The translations under genes and the position numbers were made by a program. From NCBI GenBank assembly GCA_030428785.1, contig JAUIEF010000036.1:1-34108 (forward strand): a stretch of DNA of 34,108 nt, read 5' to 3'. Positions 16,244 through 22,899 of this stretch are shown here, piece after piece (position 1 is the stretch's first letter; each line of letters opens with the position of its first letter). Under the pieces are notes generated by a model. The model made no database searches and was not told the origin of the DNA. It saw nothing but the letters and a program-made list of their open reading frames with translations. This stretch comes from a bacterium (GTDB taxonomy: Bacteria > Planctomycetota > B15-G4).

Positions 16244-16249
16244 TAGGAT
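16244..16249 (+). promoter_or_regulatory. putative -10 box (TAGGAT) of the TatD-like gene
   Basis: TAGGAT in the context TGTAGGATG, 35 nt before the ATG at 16285. It is the same box form as on the minus strand at 15110 and on the plus strand at 27504. No clear -35. Confidence 0.4.
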
Positions 16250-16284
16250 GAGCGGTCCTCCTCGCCTTCCGCCGGACCCTCCCG

Positions 16285-17109
16285 ATGAAGATCTTCGAAC
16301 CGCACATCCACATGTACTCCCGCAACACCCGCGACTACGCCGAGATGGCGACCGCGGGCATCCGCTCCCTGCTGGAGCCGGGCGGCTTCTGGCTCGGCCG
16401 CGCGCGGAAGCACCCGGAGACGTGCCTCGAGTACTTCGACCACCTGCTCGAGTTCGAGCACACGCGCGCGGCGAAGGCCGGCATCCAATACCACTGCACC
16501 TTCGCGCTCAACCCGAAGGAGGCGCACACGCCGGCCATCCGCGAGCGCGTCATGGCCGAGCTGCCGAAATACCTCGAGCACCCGCTCTGCTGCGCGCTCG
16601 GCGAGGTCGGCTACGACGTCATCGACCCGATCGAGGAGGAGGTCGTCCTCGAGCAGCTCGAGATGGCCAAGAAGATGAACCTGCCGGTGCTCGTGCACAC
16701 GCCGCACGTCGACAAGCTCGAGGGCACCAAGCGCCTCATCGCGAACTGCAAGGACGTCGGCATGGACCCGGACATGGTCGAGATCGACCACAGCACCGAG
16801 GAGACCATCGCCGCCGTCGTCGAGTCCGGCTACTGGGCGGGCTTCACGATCTACCCGGTGACCAAGCTCTCGCCCGAGCGCGCCGTGACCATCTTCAAGC
16901 AGTACGGCACGGACCGCATGCTCGTGAACAGCTCCGCCGACTGGGGTCCGTCCGACCCGCTGTCCGTGCCGAAGCTCGCGGTCATGATGCAGCAGGCGGG
17001 CTTCGCCGAGGACGTCGTGCAGCGCCTCGTGTGGGACAACCCGGTGCGCTTCTTCGGGCAGAGCGGCAAGCTCACCGAGCAGCCGATCTACGAGGAAGCC
17101 GTCGCCTGA
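16285..17109 (+). CDS. TatD-family metal-dependent hydrolase, EboB-like
   Basis: A 274-residue TIM-barrel amidohydrolase. The metal-binding pattern is visible: 'EPHIHMYS' (HxH at 7-9), Glu in 'CALGEVGYD', His in 'LPVLVHTPHVDK', His in 'VEIDHSTEET', and Asp in 'NSSADWGPSDP'. Together with 'TRDYAEMATAGIRSLLEPGGFWLG', this resembles the TatD-like EboB proteins of the ebo metabolite-transport/maturation clusters more than DNase TatD. None of the other ebo genes (prenyltransferase, dehydroquinate-synthase-like and so on) is next to it here. The downstream lipoprotein gene starts 2 nt after its stop, so they form an operon. The hydrolase fold is sure; the EboB subgroup is from memory and moderate. 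Confidence 0.85.
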   Translation: MKIFEPHIHMYSRNTRDYAEMATAGIRSLLEPGGFWLGRARKHPETCLEYFDHLLEFEHTRAAKAGIQYHCTFALNPKEAHTPAIRERVMAELPKYLEHPLCCALGEVGYDVIDPIEEEVVLEQLEMAKKMNLPVLVHTPHVDKLEGTKRLIANCKDVGMDPDMVEIDHSTEETIAAVVESGYWAGFTIYPVTKLSPERAVTIFKQYGTDRMLVNSSADWGPSDPLSVPKLAVMMQQAGFAEDVVQRLVWDNPVRFFGQSGKLTEQPIYEEAVA

Positions 17110-17111
17110 CG

Positions 17112-17918
17112 ATGGCGCCGCCACCGCGCACCACTCCGTGCCGGCTCGCGGCGCTCGCGCTCGCGCTGCTGGACGCCGCGTGCACGCCGCCCGCGACGGC
17201 GACGGCGATCCCCCCGCACGTCGCCGCGGGCGAGACGACGCCCGCCGTCGCGGCGTCCCAGGACGCGCCCCCGGCCGCCGAGGGACCCGCCGCGACGGAC
17301 GAGCCGGCCGCGCCCGCCGACGTCGCCGACGCGCTCGCGCCGCCCGTCGACGCGCCGCCGCCGGACACGCTCCCCTGGCCCGTCGACTGCCCGCCGTGGG
17401 TCAAGGCACAGTACGCCGGGAGCTGGAGCTGGCGTGCCGAGGACGGGTTCGACCGCACGTGGTTCGACGAGGCCGGCCTGCTCGCCATCCCGAAGAGCCG
17501 CCTGGCGGGGCGTCGCAAGTGGCAGGGCGTCCAGTCGGACGGGGACGTCATGCTCGTCGACGTGCGCCTCGGCCGCCCCGAACCGGCGATGGCCTACGTC
17601 TGGGCGCTCGTGACCTGGGACGAGATCGTCGGCCCGCCCGCCGAGCCGGTCCCGGCGGTGATCCACCTGCGGCACCGCGGACGCATCCGCGTCTGGCTCG
17701 ACGGCGAGCTGCTCGTCGACGAGCCGCCCGCGCCCGACGGCGAGCCGCGCACGATCCGGCGCGCCGTGCACCTCACGGGATCCGACGACGTGCTGCTCGC
17801 GAAGGTCGGCCGCGGCAACGCGCAGCTCGGGCCGACCGCGGACTTCGAGCTGCGCGTGAGCACGCCCGCGGGCGAGCGCGTCGACGGGCAGATCTGGCAG
17901 ACCGTCCGCGTGTGGTGA
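17112..17918 (+). CDS. probable lipoprotein with C-terminal beta-sandwich
   Basis: A 268-residue protein from ATG 17112. Its signal ends in 'ALLDAAC', an imperfect lipobox (Asp at -3), so lipid attachment is likely but not certain. A long Ala/Pro/Asp-rich linker (about 27-90) leads to a globular part with conserved-looking aromatic residues ('CPPWVKAQYAGSWSWRAEDG') and a beta-sandwich resembling carbohydrate-binding or PA14-type modules ('RIRVWLDGELLVDE', 'DDVLLAKVGRGNAQLG', 'FELRVSTPAGERVDG'). It follows the TatD-like gene by 2 nt. The partner substrate is unknown; a glycan is a guess. Confidence 0.75.
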   Translation: MAPPPRTTPCRLAALALALLDAACTPPATATAIPPHVAAGETTPAVAASQDAPPAAEGPAATDEPAAPADVADALAPPVDAPPPDTLPWPVDCPPWVKAQYAGSWSWRAEDGFDRTWFDEAGLLAIPKSRLAGRRKWQGVQSDGDVMLVDVRLGRPEPAMAYVWALVTWDEIVGPPAEPVPAVIHLRHRGRIRVWLDGELLVDEPPAPDGEPRTIRRAVHLTGSDDVLLAKVGRGNAQLGPTADFELRVSTPAGERVDGQIWQTVRVW

Positions 17919-17938
17919 GCGGCGCGGCCCCGCGCCGC
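17919..17938. terminator. hairpin between convergent genes
   Basis: GCGGCGC (17919-17925) pairs with GCGCCGC (17932-17938) over loop GGCCCC. It fills almost all of the 25-nt gap between two convergent stops, so it probably serves both strands. Confidence 0.5.
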
Positions 17939-17943
17939 GCGCG

Positions 17944-18879
17944 TCAGATGCGGATGGGCATGAGCTCGCCGGCCTGCGCGAGGAGCAGCCGGTTGCGGCC
18001 CGTCTCCTTCGCCTTGTAGAGCGCCGCGTCCGCGCGGGCGACGAGGCCCTCGAGCGTGTCGCCCTCCTCGTGCTCCGCGACGCCGCCGGAGATCGTCACG
18101 ACGATCTCCTCCGAGCCGTCGAGCACCGCGATCGGCGTGCCGCTCATCTCCATGCGGAAGCGCCCCACGATGCCGGCCGCCTCCTCGACGTCCGTCTCGG
18201 GGAACACGACGAGGAACTCCTCGCCGCCCCACCGGATGACGCAGTCGGAGTCGCGCGTGACGGCGGTCAGCCGCGCCGCGACCTCGACGAGCACCTCGTC
18301 GCCGGCCTGGTGGCCGTGCGTGTCGTTGACCTTCTTGAAGTGGTCGACGTCGAGCAGGCAGACCGCGAGTCCGCGCTCGTAGCGCAGCGAGCGGCCCATC
18401 TCCTCCTTCAGCCGCTGCGTGCCGTGACGACGGTTCGCGAGGCCGGTGAGCTCGTCGGTGCGCGACGCCTTGTCGAGCTGCTCCTGGAGGATGCCGGTGC
18501 GCGCGTGACTGCGGACGCGCGCCAGGAACTCGAGCTCCTGCTGCTGACGGCGCTCCTTGGAGACGTAGTCGTTCGCGCCGGCGCCGAGGCTCTCGACGAC
18601 GTCGCTGCTCTCCGTGCTGCTCGTGAGCATGAGCACCGGCAGCAGCTGGTTGTGCGGCATCTCGCGCAGCGCCTTGACGAAGCCGAGGCCGTCGTCCTTG
18701 TTCGGCATGTTGAGGTCGGAGATGACGAGGTGGAAGCCGTGGCCGGGGCCGAGGCGCTCGAGCGCCGTGTCGGCGTCCGGGAGCGCCTCGACGTCGAAGC
18801 CGTGCTTCTGCAGCAGCTTCTCGTACGCGAAGCGGATGGTCCGCTCGTCGTCGACGATCAGGATGCGGGCCTGTGTCAT
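17944..18879 (-). CDS. response regulator with GGDEF diguanylate cyclase domain
   Basis: A 311-residue PleD/WspR-like protein. The receiver domain (about 1-125) has the acidic pair in 'ILIVDDERT', the phospho-acceptor Asp in 'LVISDLNMP', Thr/Ser in 'MLTSST' and Lys in 'YVSKE', so all phosphorylation residues are present. After a short coiled coil the cyclase domain has 'RTDELTGLANRR', 'LLDVDHFKKVNDTHGHQAGD' and the active signature GGEEF. An inhibitory I-site RDSD lies five residues before GGEEF, so product feedback is expected. It should make cyclic di-GMP when phosphorylated. The ATG overlaps the stop of the upstream receiver gene by 4 nt. No kinase is encoded next to it. Confidence 0.95.
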   Translation of the reverse strand: MTQARILIVDDERTIRFAYEKLLQKHGFDVEALPDADTALERLGPGHGFHLVISDLNMPNKDDGLGFVKALREMPHNQLLPVLMLTSSTESSDVVESLGAGANDYVSKERRQQQELEFLARVRSHARTGILQEQLDKASRTDELTGLANRRHGTQRLKEEMGRSLRYERGLAVCLLDVDHFKKVNDTHGHQAGDEVLVEVAARLTAVTRDSDCVIRWGGEEFLVVFPETDVEEAAGIVGRFRMEMSGTPIAVLDGSEEIVVTISGGVAEHEEGDTLEGLVARADAALYKAKETGRNRLLLAQAGELMPIRI

Positions 18880-19559
18880 GGTGAGGGGGCCGGGGAGGGC
18901 AGGTGCTCGAGGAGGACGTCCAGCACGCGGTCGGCGATCGACGGGTCCTTGGGCAGGCAGGCCGCGGCCGACGACGCGAGGGCGCGGACCTCGTCGTCGG
19001 GGACGCGGCCGTCCGTCGTGACGACGACCGGGAGCCGGTCCGCGCACGCCTCGACGAGTTCTCGGGCGTCGAGGTGCGGCGGGGAACTGTCCGTGACGAT
19101 CGCGGCGCACGGACGGGATGCGAGACAGGCGTGCGCGACGAGGCCGTCGGCGGCGGTCGTCACGTCGAAGCCGGCCGCGGCGAGCCGGTCGCCGACGTGC
19201 CGGCGCACGGACAGGCTCGCGTCGACGACGAGCACGTGCGGGCGGCGCCGTCCGTCGGGCTGCGCGAGGTCGACGGCGGTGGTGACCCCGTCGAGGTCGA
19301 CGGCCAGCGCCGCGAGGCGTGCGAGCCCGGTCTCGAGGCGGCGCAGCAGCGCGTCGATGCGCGTGCGGTCCGGGATGCCGCCGCTCGCGGCCTCGGCGAC
19401 GACCTCCGCGACCTCGGCGCGCAGGTCGCCGGACACGTGGCGGATGCCCTGGAGCCCGTCGCGCAGCGCGTGGAGACGACGGCGCGGGTCCGTCGCGGAG
19501 TCCGTCGTGGAGGGCGCACCGCCCGACGCGCCGAGCGGTCGCAGGGAGTCGGGCGTCAT
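18876..19559 (-). CDS. receiver-domain protein with helical N-terminus and altered acidic pocket
   Basis: A 227-residue protein. Residues about 25-95 are helical ('LRDGLQGIRHVSGDLRAEVAEVV', 'RIDALLRRLETGLARLAAL') and could be a dimerisation or four-helix bundle. The receiver domain (about 105-220) reads 'HVLVVDASLSVRR' where the second residue of the usual acidic pair is Ala; the phospho-Asp ('AAIVTDSSPPHLDA'), Thr ('VVVTTDG') and Lys ('CLPKD') appear to be kept. Mg2+ binding and phosphorylation may be weakened. It has a strong GGAGG 6 nt before the ATG and is translationally coupled to the diguanylate cyclase, so the two probably act in one pathway. The upstream 296-nt gap holds the operon promoter and several palindromes. 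Confidence 0.8.
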   Translation of the reverse strand: MTPDSLRPLGASGGAPSTTDSATDPRRRLHALRDGLQGIRHVSGDLRAEVAEVVAEAASGGIPDRTRIDALLRRLETGLARLAALAVDLDGVTTAVDLAQPDGRRRPHVLVVDASLSVRRHVGDRLAAAGFDVTTAADGLVAHACLASRPCAAIVTDSSPPHLDARELVEACADRLPVVVTTDGRVPDDEVRALASSAAACLPKDPSIADRVLDVLLEHLPSPAPSP

Positions 19560-19672
19560 GGGGATCCTCCACGCATCGACGGACCGACGCCGCGGGGAAC
19601 ACCCGCGACCCGACGCGTCCAGGCTGTGTGGTGATTCATCGACGCCCCCAGACTCTCTGCTTGAGGCGGCCC

Positions 19673-19685
19673 GGAACGCCGTTCC
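19673..19685. repeat. palindrome GGAACG-C-CGTTCC in the regulator promoter region
   Basis: A perfect 13-base palindrome. Similar half-sites recur nearby: CGTTCC at 19725-19730, CGTTCT from about 19738, and the TTCCGGAA palindrome at 19752-19759. They lie in the 296-nt gap upstream of the two-gene response-regulator operon and look like a cluster of operator half-sites. The rest of the gap (19560-19855) shows no gene or RNA that I can support. Confidence 0.45.
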
Positions 19686-19855
19686 GTAACCCGACCTCTC
19701 CATCCTCTCGAGACCCTGGATCGGCGTTCCGAATCGTCGTTCTGGAGCCCATTCCGGAACCCGCGTCACCAGTGAACGCGGCCCGCGCGGGATCCTCCGC
19801 AGGAGCCCGGGAACACCTCCCGATCGGGCCGACGGACGCGTCGGGGGGCGCGCGG

Positions 19856-20332
19856 TCAGCGCCCGGGGAACAGGCGCTCGAAGCGCTCCTCGAGGCGCCG
19901 CTGGCTGGCGCGCGACGGCGTCGCGACGAAGACGATGTCGTCGCCCGCGATCGTGCCCACGACCTCGGGCATCGCCATGGAGTCGAGCGCGAGCGCGACG
20001 GTCTGCGCGAGACCCGACCGCGTCGCGACGACGAGCAGGTTGGGCCCCGCCGCCTGCACGCCGCGCACGAAGGGCTCGAGCTCCGCGAGCGTCGGGTAGT
20101 CGAGGCTCGACGCGTCCGCCTCCTCGCCCTCCTGCGCGAGCGAGTAGATGCCGTCGAGCTTGCGCGCGCCCAGGAACTGGAGGTCGCGGCTCAGGCTCGA
20201 CTGCGTGATGTGGAAGCCCTTGGCGGCCAGCGCCTCGACGAGGTCGGCCTGCGTGCTCGGACGCTTGCGGCGCAGCAGCGACTTGAGCGCCTTGCGACGC
20301 GCCTCCTGGTTCCCCCGGCTGTTGCGCGGCAT
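19856..20332 (-). CDS. argR: arginine repressor
   Basis: A 158-residue ArgR-family regulator. The N-terminal winged helix (about 10-70) has 'STQADLVEALAAKGFHITQSSLSRDLQFLGARK', matching the ArgR recognition helix 'SRD'. The C-terminal hexamerisation and arginine-binding domain (about 85-158) has 'GTIAGDDIVFVAT', close to the family's GTIAGDDT block. By family it senses arginine and controls its synthesis or breakdown genes. The ATG overlaps the stop of the upstream RidA-like gene by one base, so the two are co-translated. No arginine biosynthesis gene is in the window. A repeated TGCGCA at the operon start might be its own site. Confidence 0.95.
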   Translation of the reverse strand: MPRNSRGNQEARRKALKSLLRRKRPSTQADLVEALAAKGFHITQSSLSRDLQFLGARKLDGIYSLAQEGEEADASSLDYPTLAELEPFVRGVQAAGPNLLVVATRSGLAQTVALALDSMAMPEVVGTIAGDDIVFVATPSRASQRRLEERFERLFPGR

Positions 20333-20769
20333 CAGTGCGCACCTCCCCGCGGCGCGAGCGCCGCCGTCGCCTCGATCTCGACGAGCGCGCGCGGCTCGAG
20401 CAGGCCGGCCACGCGGATCAGGCTCATGGTCGGGAAGTGCTTCCCCAGCACGCGGCGGTACGCCGCCCCGACCTCCTGGATGCGCTCCGTGTAGACGCGC
20501 GTGTCGACGCAGAACATCGTGAGGCGCACGATGTCCGTCGGCCCGCCGCCCGCCGCCTCGACGACGGTCACGCAGTTGCGGAGCGCCTGCTCGAACTGCT
20601 GCACGAAGTCGTCGGACGCGAACCGCTCCTCGGCGTCCCAGCCGATCTGCCCGGCGACGAAGAGCAGGTCGCGACCCGCGGGCACGCGCCAGCCGTTGGC
20701 GTAGCCCTTGGGGCGCGGCCAGCCGTCGGGCTGGACCGGGAGCGGGGCGGGAGCGTCGGGGTCGCTCAT
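20332..20769 (-). CDS. RidA/YjgF-family protein (non-archetypal subgroup)
   Basis: A 145-residue protein of the RidA fold ('LLFVAGQIGWDAEERF', 'FEQALRNCVTVVEAAGGGPTDIVRLTMF', 'ALVEIEATAAL'). Archetypal RidA enzymes, which hydrolyse reactive imines from Ser/Thr or amino-acid metabolism, carry an Arg in the block just before the EIEA motif (VARLP). Here that block reads 'IRVAGLLEP', so the Arg is absent at that place and the protein fits the other Rid subgroups, whose substrates are mostly unknown. ATG 20769 gives the usual length; an upstream in-frame ATG is possible. It is coupled to argR, consistent with a role in amino-acid metabolism. The mRNA may be leaderless. Confidence 0.9.
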   Translation of the reverse strand: MSDPDAPAPLPVQPDGWPRPKGYANGWRVPAGRDLLFVAGQIGWDAEERFASDDFVQQFEQALRNCVTVVEAAGGGPTDIVRLTMFCVDTRVYTERIQEVGAAYRRVLGKHFPTMSLIRVAGLLEPRALVEIEATAALAPRGGAH

Positions 20770-20795
20770 GCGCAAAGTCATAACGTAATGCGCAT
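20768..20795. repeat. paired ATGCGCA repeats overlapping the ridA-argR promoter
   Basis: ATGCGCA at 20768-20774 and ATGCGCAT at 20788-20795; the palindromic TGCGCA cores are 20 nt apart (two helical turns). One sits in the promoter spacer and one over the start codon, a good place for a repressor. The spacing is close to paired ArgR boxes but the sequence is not the usual ArgR motif. Confidence 0.4.
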
Positions 20796-20805
20796 AAAAC
20801 GACAA
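20777..20805 (-). promoter_or_regulatory. sigma70-type promoter of the ridA-argR operon
   Basis: On the minus strand TTGTCG (20800-20805) and TATGAC (20777-20782) are separated by exactly 17 nt. Only 7 nt separate TATGAC from the ATG at 20769, so transcription should start at the start codon, giving a leaderless message. This is the most AT-rich spot in the surrounding sequence. Confidence 0.55.
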
Positions 20806-20908
20806 GACCCGCAGGACGGCCGACGGGGCGCGGATCGCGGAGCACGGCGCCACGGCCGCTCCGACCTCGGGGATCGGTCCGCGGGCGGCGCGCCGCCGGC
20901 GGGCGCCG

Positions 20909-22723
20909 TCAGTCGATGCGCGGCCCCATGCCCACGCCGAAGGCCGTGTGCAGGCCCGTGGACGGGTCGACATCGACGGCGACGGTCCAGGTCTCCATGC
21001 CCGACGCGATGAGGTTCTGCGCCGCGGACTGCACGGCGTCGAGCTCGTTCACGAACTGGTCCACGAAGGTGAACGCCACGGGGAAGCGGCGCACGACGGC
21101 CGCGTGGACCGTGCCGCCCACGACGCTGCCGGCGTGGCCCACGAGCGCCACCTGCCGGTCGCCCGTCACCTGCCCGGTGCGGTCCGGCGGCGGGACGGGG
21201 TCGTCGAGGCTGTCCGTGACCTCGACCGGGAACACGAGCCAGTCGCAGCCCGGCCGGTACGACCAGTAGAAGGTGTCCGCGCCCGCGCCGAAGAGGTCGA
21301 CGTCGAGGAGGCGACGGAACTCGATGTCCTGGATGCGGTCCTCGGTGGCGACCGTCAGCACGACGTTGCCGCGCACGACGCTCTGCGAGAGCTCGACCTG
21401 GTAGCCGAGGCCGACCTGCACGCCGCGCCGCGGGTCCTTGCGGTACGGCAGCATCGTGATGGACTCGGCGCGCCCGCGACGGTTCGGCCCGAACGGACCG
21501 ATCGAGAACGCCGAGCGCTCGACGGGCGCGTTGAAGCCCGGCGGGACGAGGTAGTCGCCCGCGCCGCCGTAGACGTGGGAGAGGCCGGTCGGCAGACGCG
21601 CGTCGTACTCGAGACCCCAACCGTCGCCCTCCACGCCCTCGCGCAGCACGTCGATGCCGCCCACGCGCTTGAAGCCGACGAAGTCCTCGATGAACGTGCC
21701 GTCCGGCGACACGCCCACGACGAGGTCGAGGAAGTTGCTGAGCAGCGCGGCCTCCTCGAGCTCGAGCAGCAGCTCGTAGGGCCCGGTCTCCATGCCCTCG
21801 GCGCCCGAGAAGTCGAGGTCGTCGTCCGGCGCGCCCTCGACGGCCACGGCGTGCGTGCCCGTCGTCTCGATGGGCACGATGACGTGCGAGAACGCGCCCT
21901 CGCCGGAGTCGTCGTCCCAGGCGAGCAGCTCGCCGGTGTCGGCCTGGAAGAGCCCGATGAAGGTGTCCGGCGGGAGCGCCGTGACGCCCTCGGGCAGGCG
22001 CGTCTCCGCGTGGAGCAGCGAGAGCTCCGGCGCGAAGAACGAGAAGTAGTCCACGTCGCCGGGCGTGAGGAAGCCCGTGGTCGCCGTGGGCATGCCCGTC
22101 ATGAGGTGCGGCAGCTTGACGATGACCGGCGTGGCCGACGCGAGGTCGTTGCCGTGGTCGTCCGGGGTGCCCGCGAGCTCGTCCCCTGATGGGCCGTCCT
22201 CGTCGCCCTCCGGGGCGGCCTTCGACGAGCCGGCGCCGCGCGCGCTGCGCGCCACGCCGCGGCGGAGGCGGACGGCCTCCTCGACGACGGACAGCGCGAG
22301 CATCGGCACCTCGTACGCGCCGTGCGACGCGAGCCCGGTCACGGGCGTCTCCACGAGGTACTCGAGCGTCCGGCGGTCCTTGCGCACCTGGTACACGCCG
22401 TGGATGGCCGGCGGGTCGAAGCTCAGCATGAGCAGCGCGAGGTCGCCGACCTCGAGCGCGGGCCGGCCGTCGACCTGCATGGAGAAGCGTCCCTCGGGCG
22501 TGGCCCCCGCGACGACGTGGTCGACCTGGAACTGGACGAGCGTCACGCCCGACTCGAGCACCGACTGGAGCGCGACGACCCGCCCCACGAGCACCGAGTC
22601 CGCGGCGTCGACCTCGTCCGCCGTCGTGCGGGGGGCGAACAGGCTGAGCACCCCCATGGGAAGCGCGAGGAACAGGATGAGCGCCAGAGCGCCCAGCGAG
22701 ACCTCGTCTCGGCGGCGTGTCAC
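20909..22723 (-). CDS. secreted protein with PPC-like domain, function unknown
   Basis: A 604-residue protein from a GTG start. The N-terminal helix 'LGALALILFLALPMGVLSLF' is a signal peptide or anchor. Residues about 35-130 form a beta domain ('ADSVLVGRVVALQSVL', 'FQVDHVVAG') seen in other secreted proteins that hold a peptide-like ligand. A PPC-type sandwich lies at about 215-315 ('GDVDYFSFFAPELSLLHAETRL', 'DTFIGLFQADTGELLAWDDDSG', 'HVIVPIETTGTHAVAVEG'). The C-terminal about 280 residues are unrecognised. No protease catalytic residues are evident, although PPC modules usually accompany secreted proteases. It stands alone, divergent from the O-antigen-ligase-like gene. Confidence 0.75.
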   Translation of the reverse strand: MTRRRDEVSLGALALILFLALPMGVLSLFAPRTTADEVDAADSVLVGRVVALQSVLESGVTLVQFQVDHVVAGATPEGRFSMQVDGRPALEVGDLALLMLSFDPPAIHGVYQVRKDRRTLEYLVETPVTGLASHGAYEVPMLALSVVEEAVRLRRGVARSARGAGSSKAAPEGDEDGPSGDELAGTPDDHGNDLASATPVIVKLPHLMTGMPTATTGFLTPGDVDYFSFFAPELSLLHAETRLPEGVTALPPDTFIGLFQADTGELLAWDDDSGEGAFSHVIVPIETTGTHAVAVEGAPDDDLDFSGAEGMETGPYELLLELEEAALLSNFLDLVVGVSPDGTFIEDFVGFKRVGGIDVLREGVEGDGWGLEYDARLPTGLSHVYGGAGDYLVPPGFNAPVERSAFSIGPFGPNRRGRAESITMLPYRKDPRRGVQVGLGYQVELSQSVVRGNVVLTVATEDRIQDIEFRRLLDVDLFGAGADTFYWSYRPGCDWLVFPVEVTDSLDDPVPPPDRTGQVTGDRQVALVGHAGSVVGGTVHAAVVRRFPVAFTFVDQFVNELDAVQSAAQNLIASGMETWTVAVDVDPSTGLHTAFGVGMGPRID

Positions 22724-22818
22724 GTCGGTGCGTCCTCGGAGTTGCGGGGTCCGAAGCCGTCGCGTGCCGCGTCGCGTGCGGCTAGAGTCGGCTCCGGTGC
22801 GCTTCGGGCCGTTTCATG

Positions 22819-22882
22819 CCCTGGATCTGCCTCTAGAAGCGCGAAAGCCCAGGGTAATCGAGTCCCTGGTGATCGTCTAGAA
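22819..22882. repeat. direct repeat CCCTGG-N6/7-TCTAGAA and hairpin
   Basis: CCCTGG followed by TCTAGAA occurs at 22819-22838 and again at 22864-22882. The second CCCTGG also pairs with CCAGGG at 22849-22854 (9-base loop). They lie in the divergent gap upstream of the gene starting at 22900. They may be operator copies or a leader hairpin. Confidence 0.35.
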
Positions 22883-22899
22883 AACGAGTTGTCGAGGTC

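Noticed and set aside
13513..17124. A 1203-residue minus-strand open frame across the lipoprotein, queG and the TatD-like gene
   Set aside because: Only the part from 15102 down has a lipoprotein signal and normal composition. Upstream it is Arg/Ala/Gly-rich sequence opposite queG and the TatD-like gene, whose motifs are clear on the plus strand.
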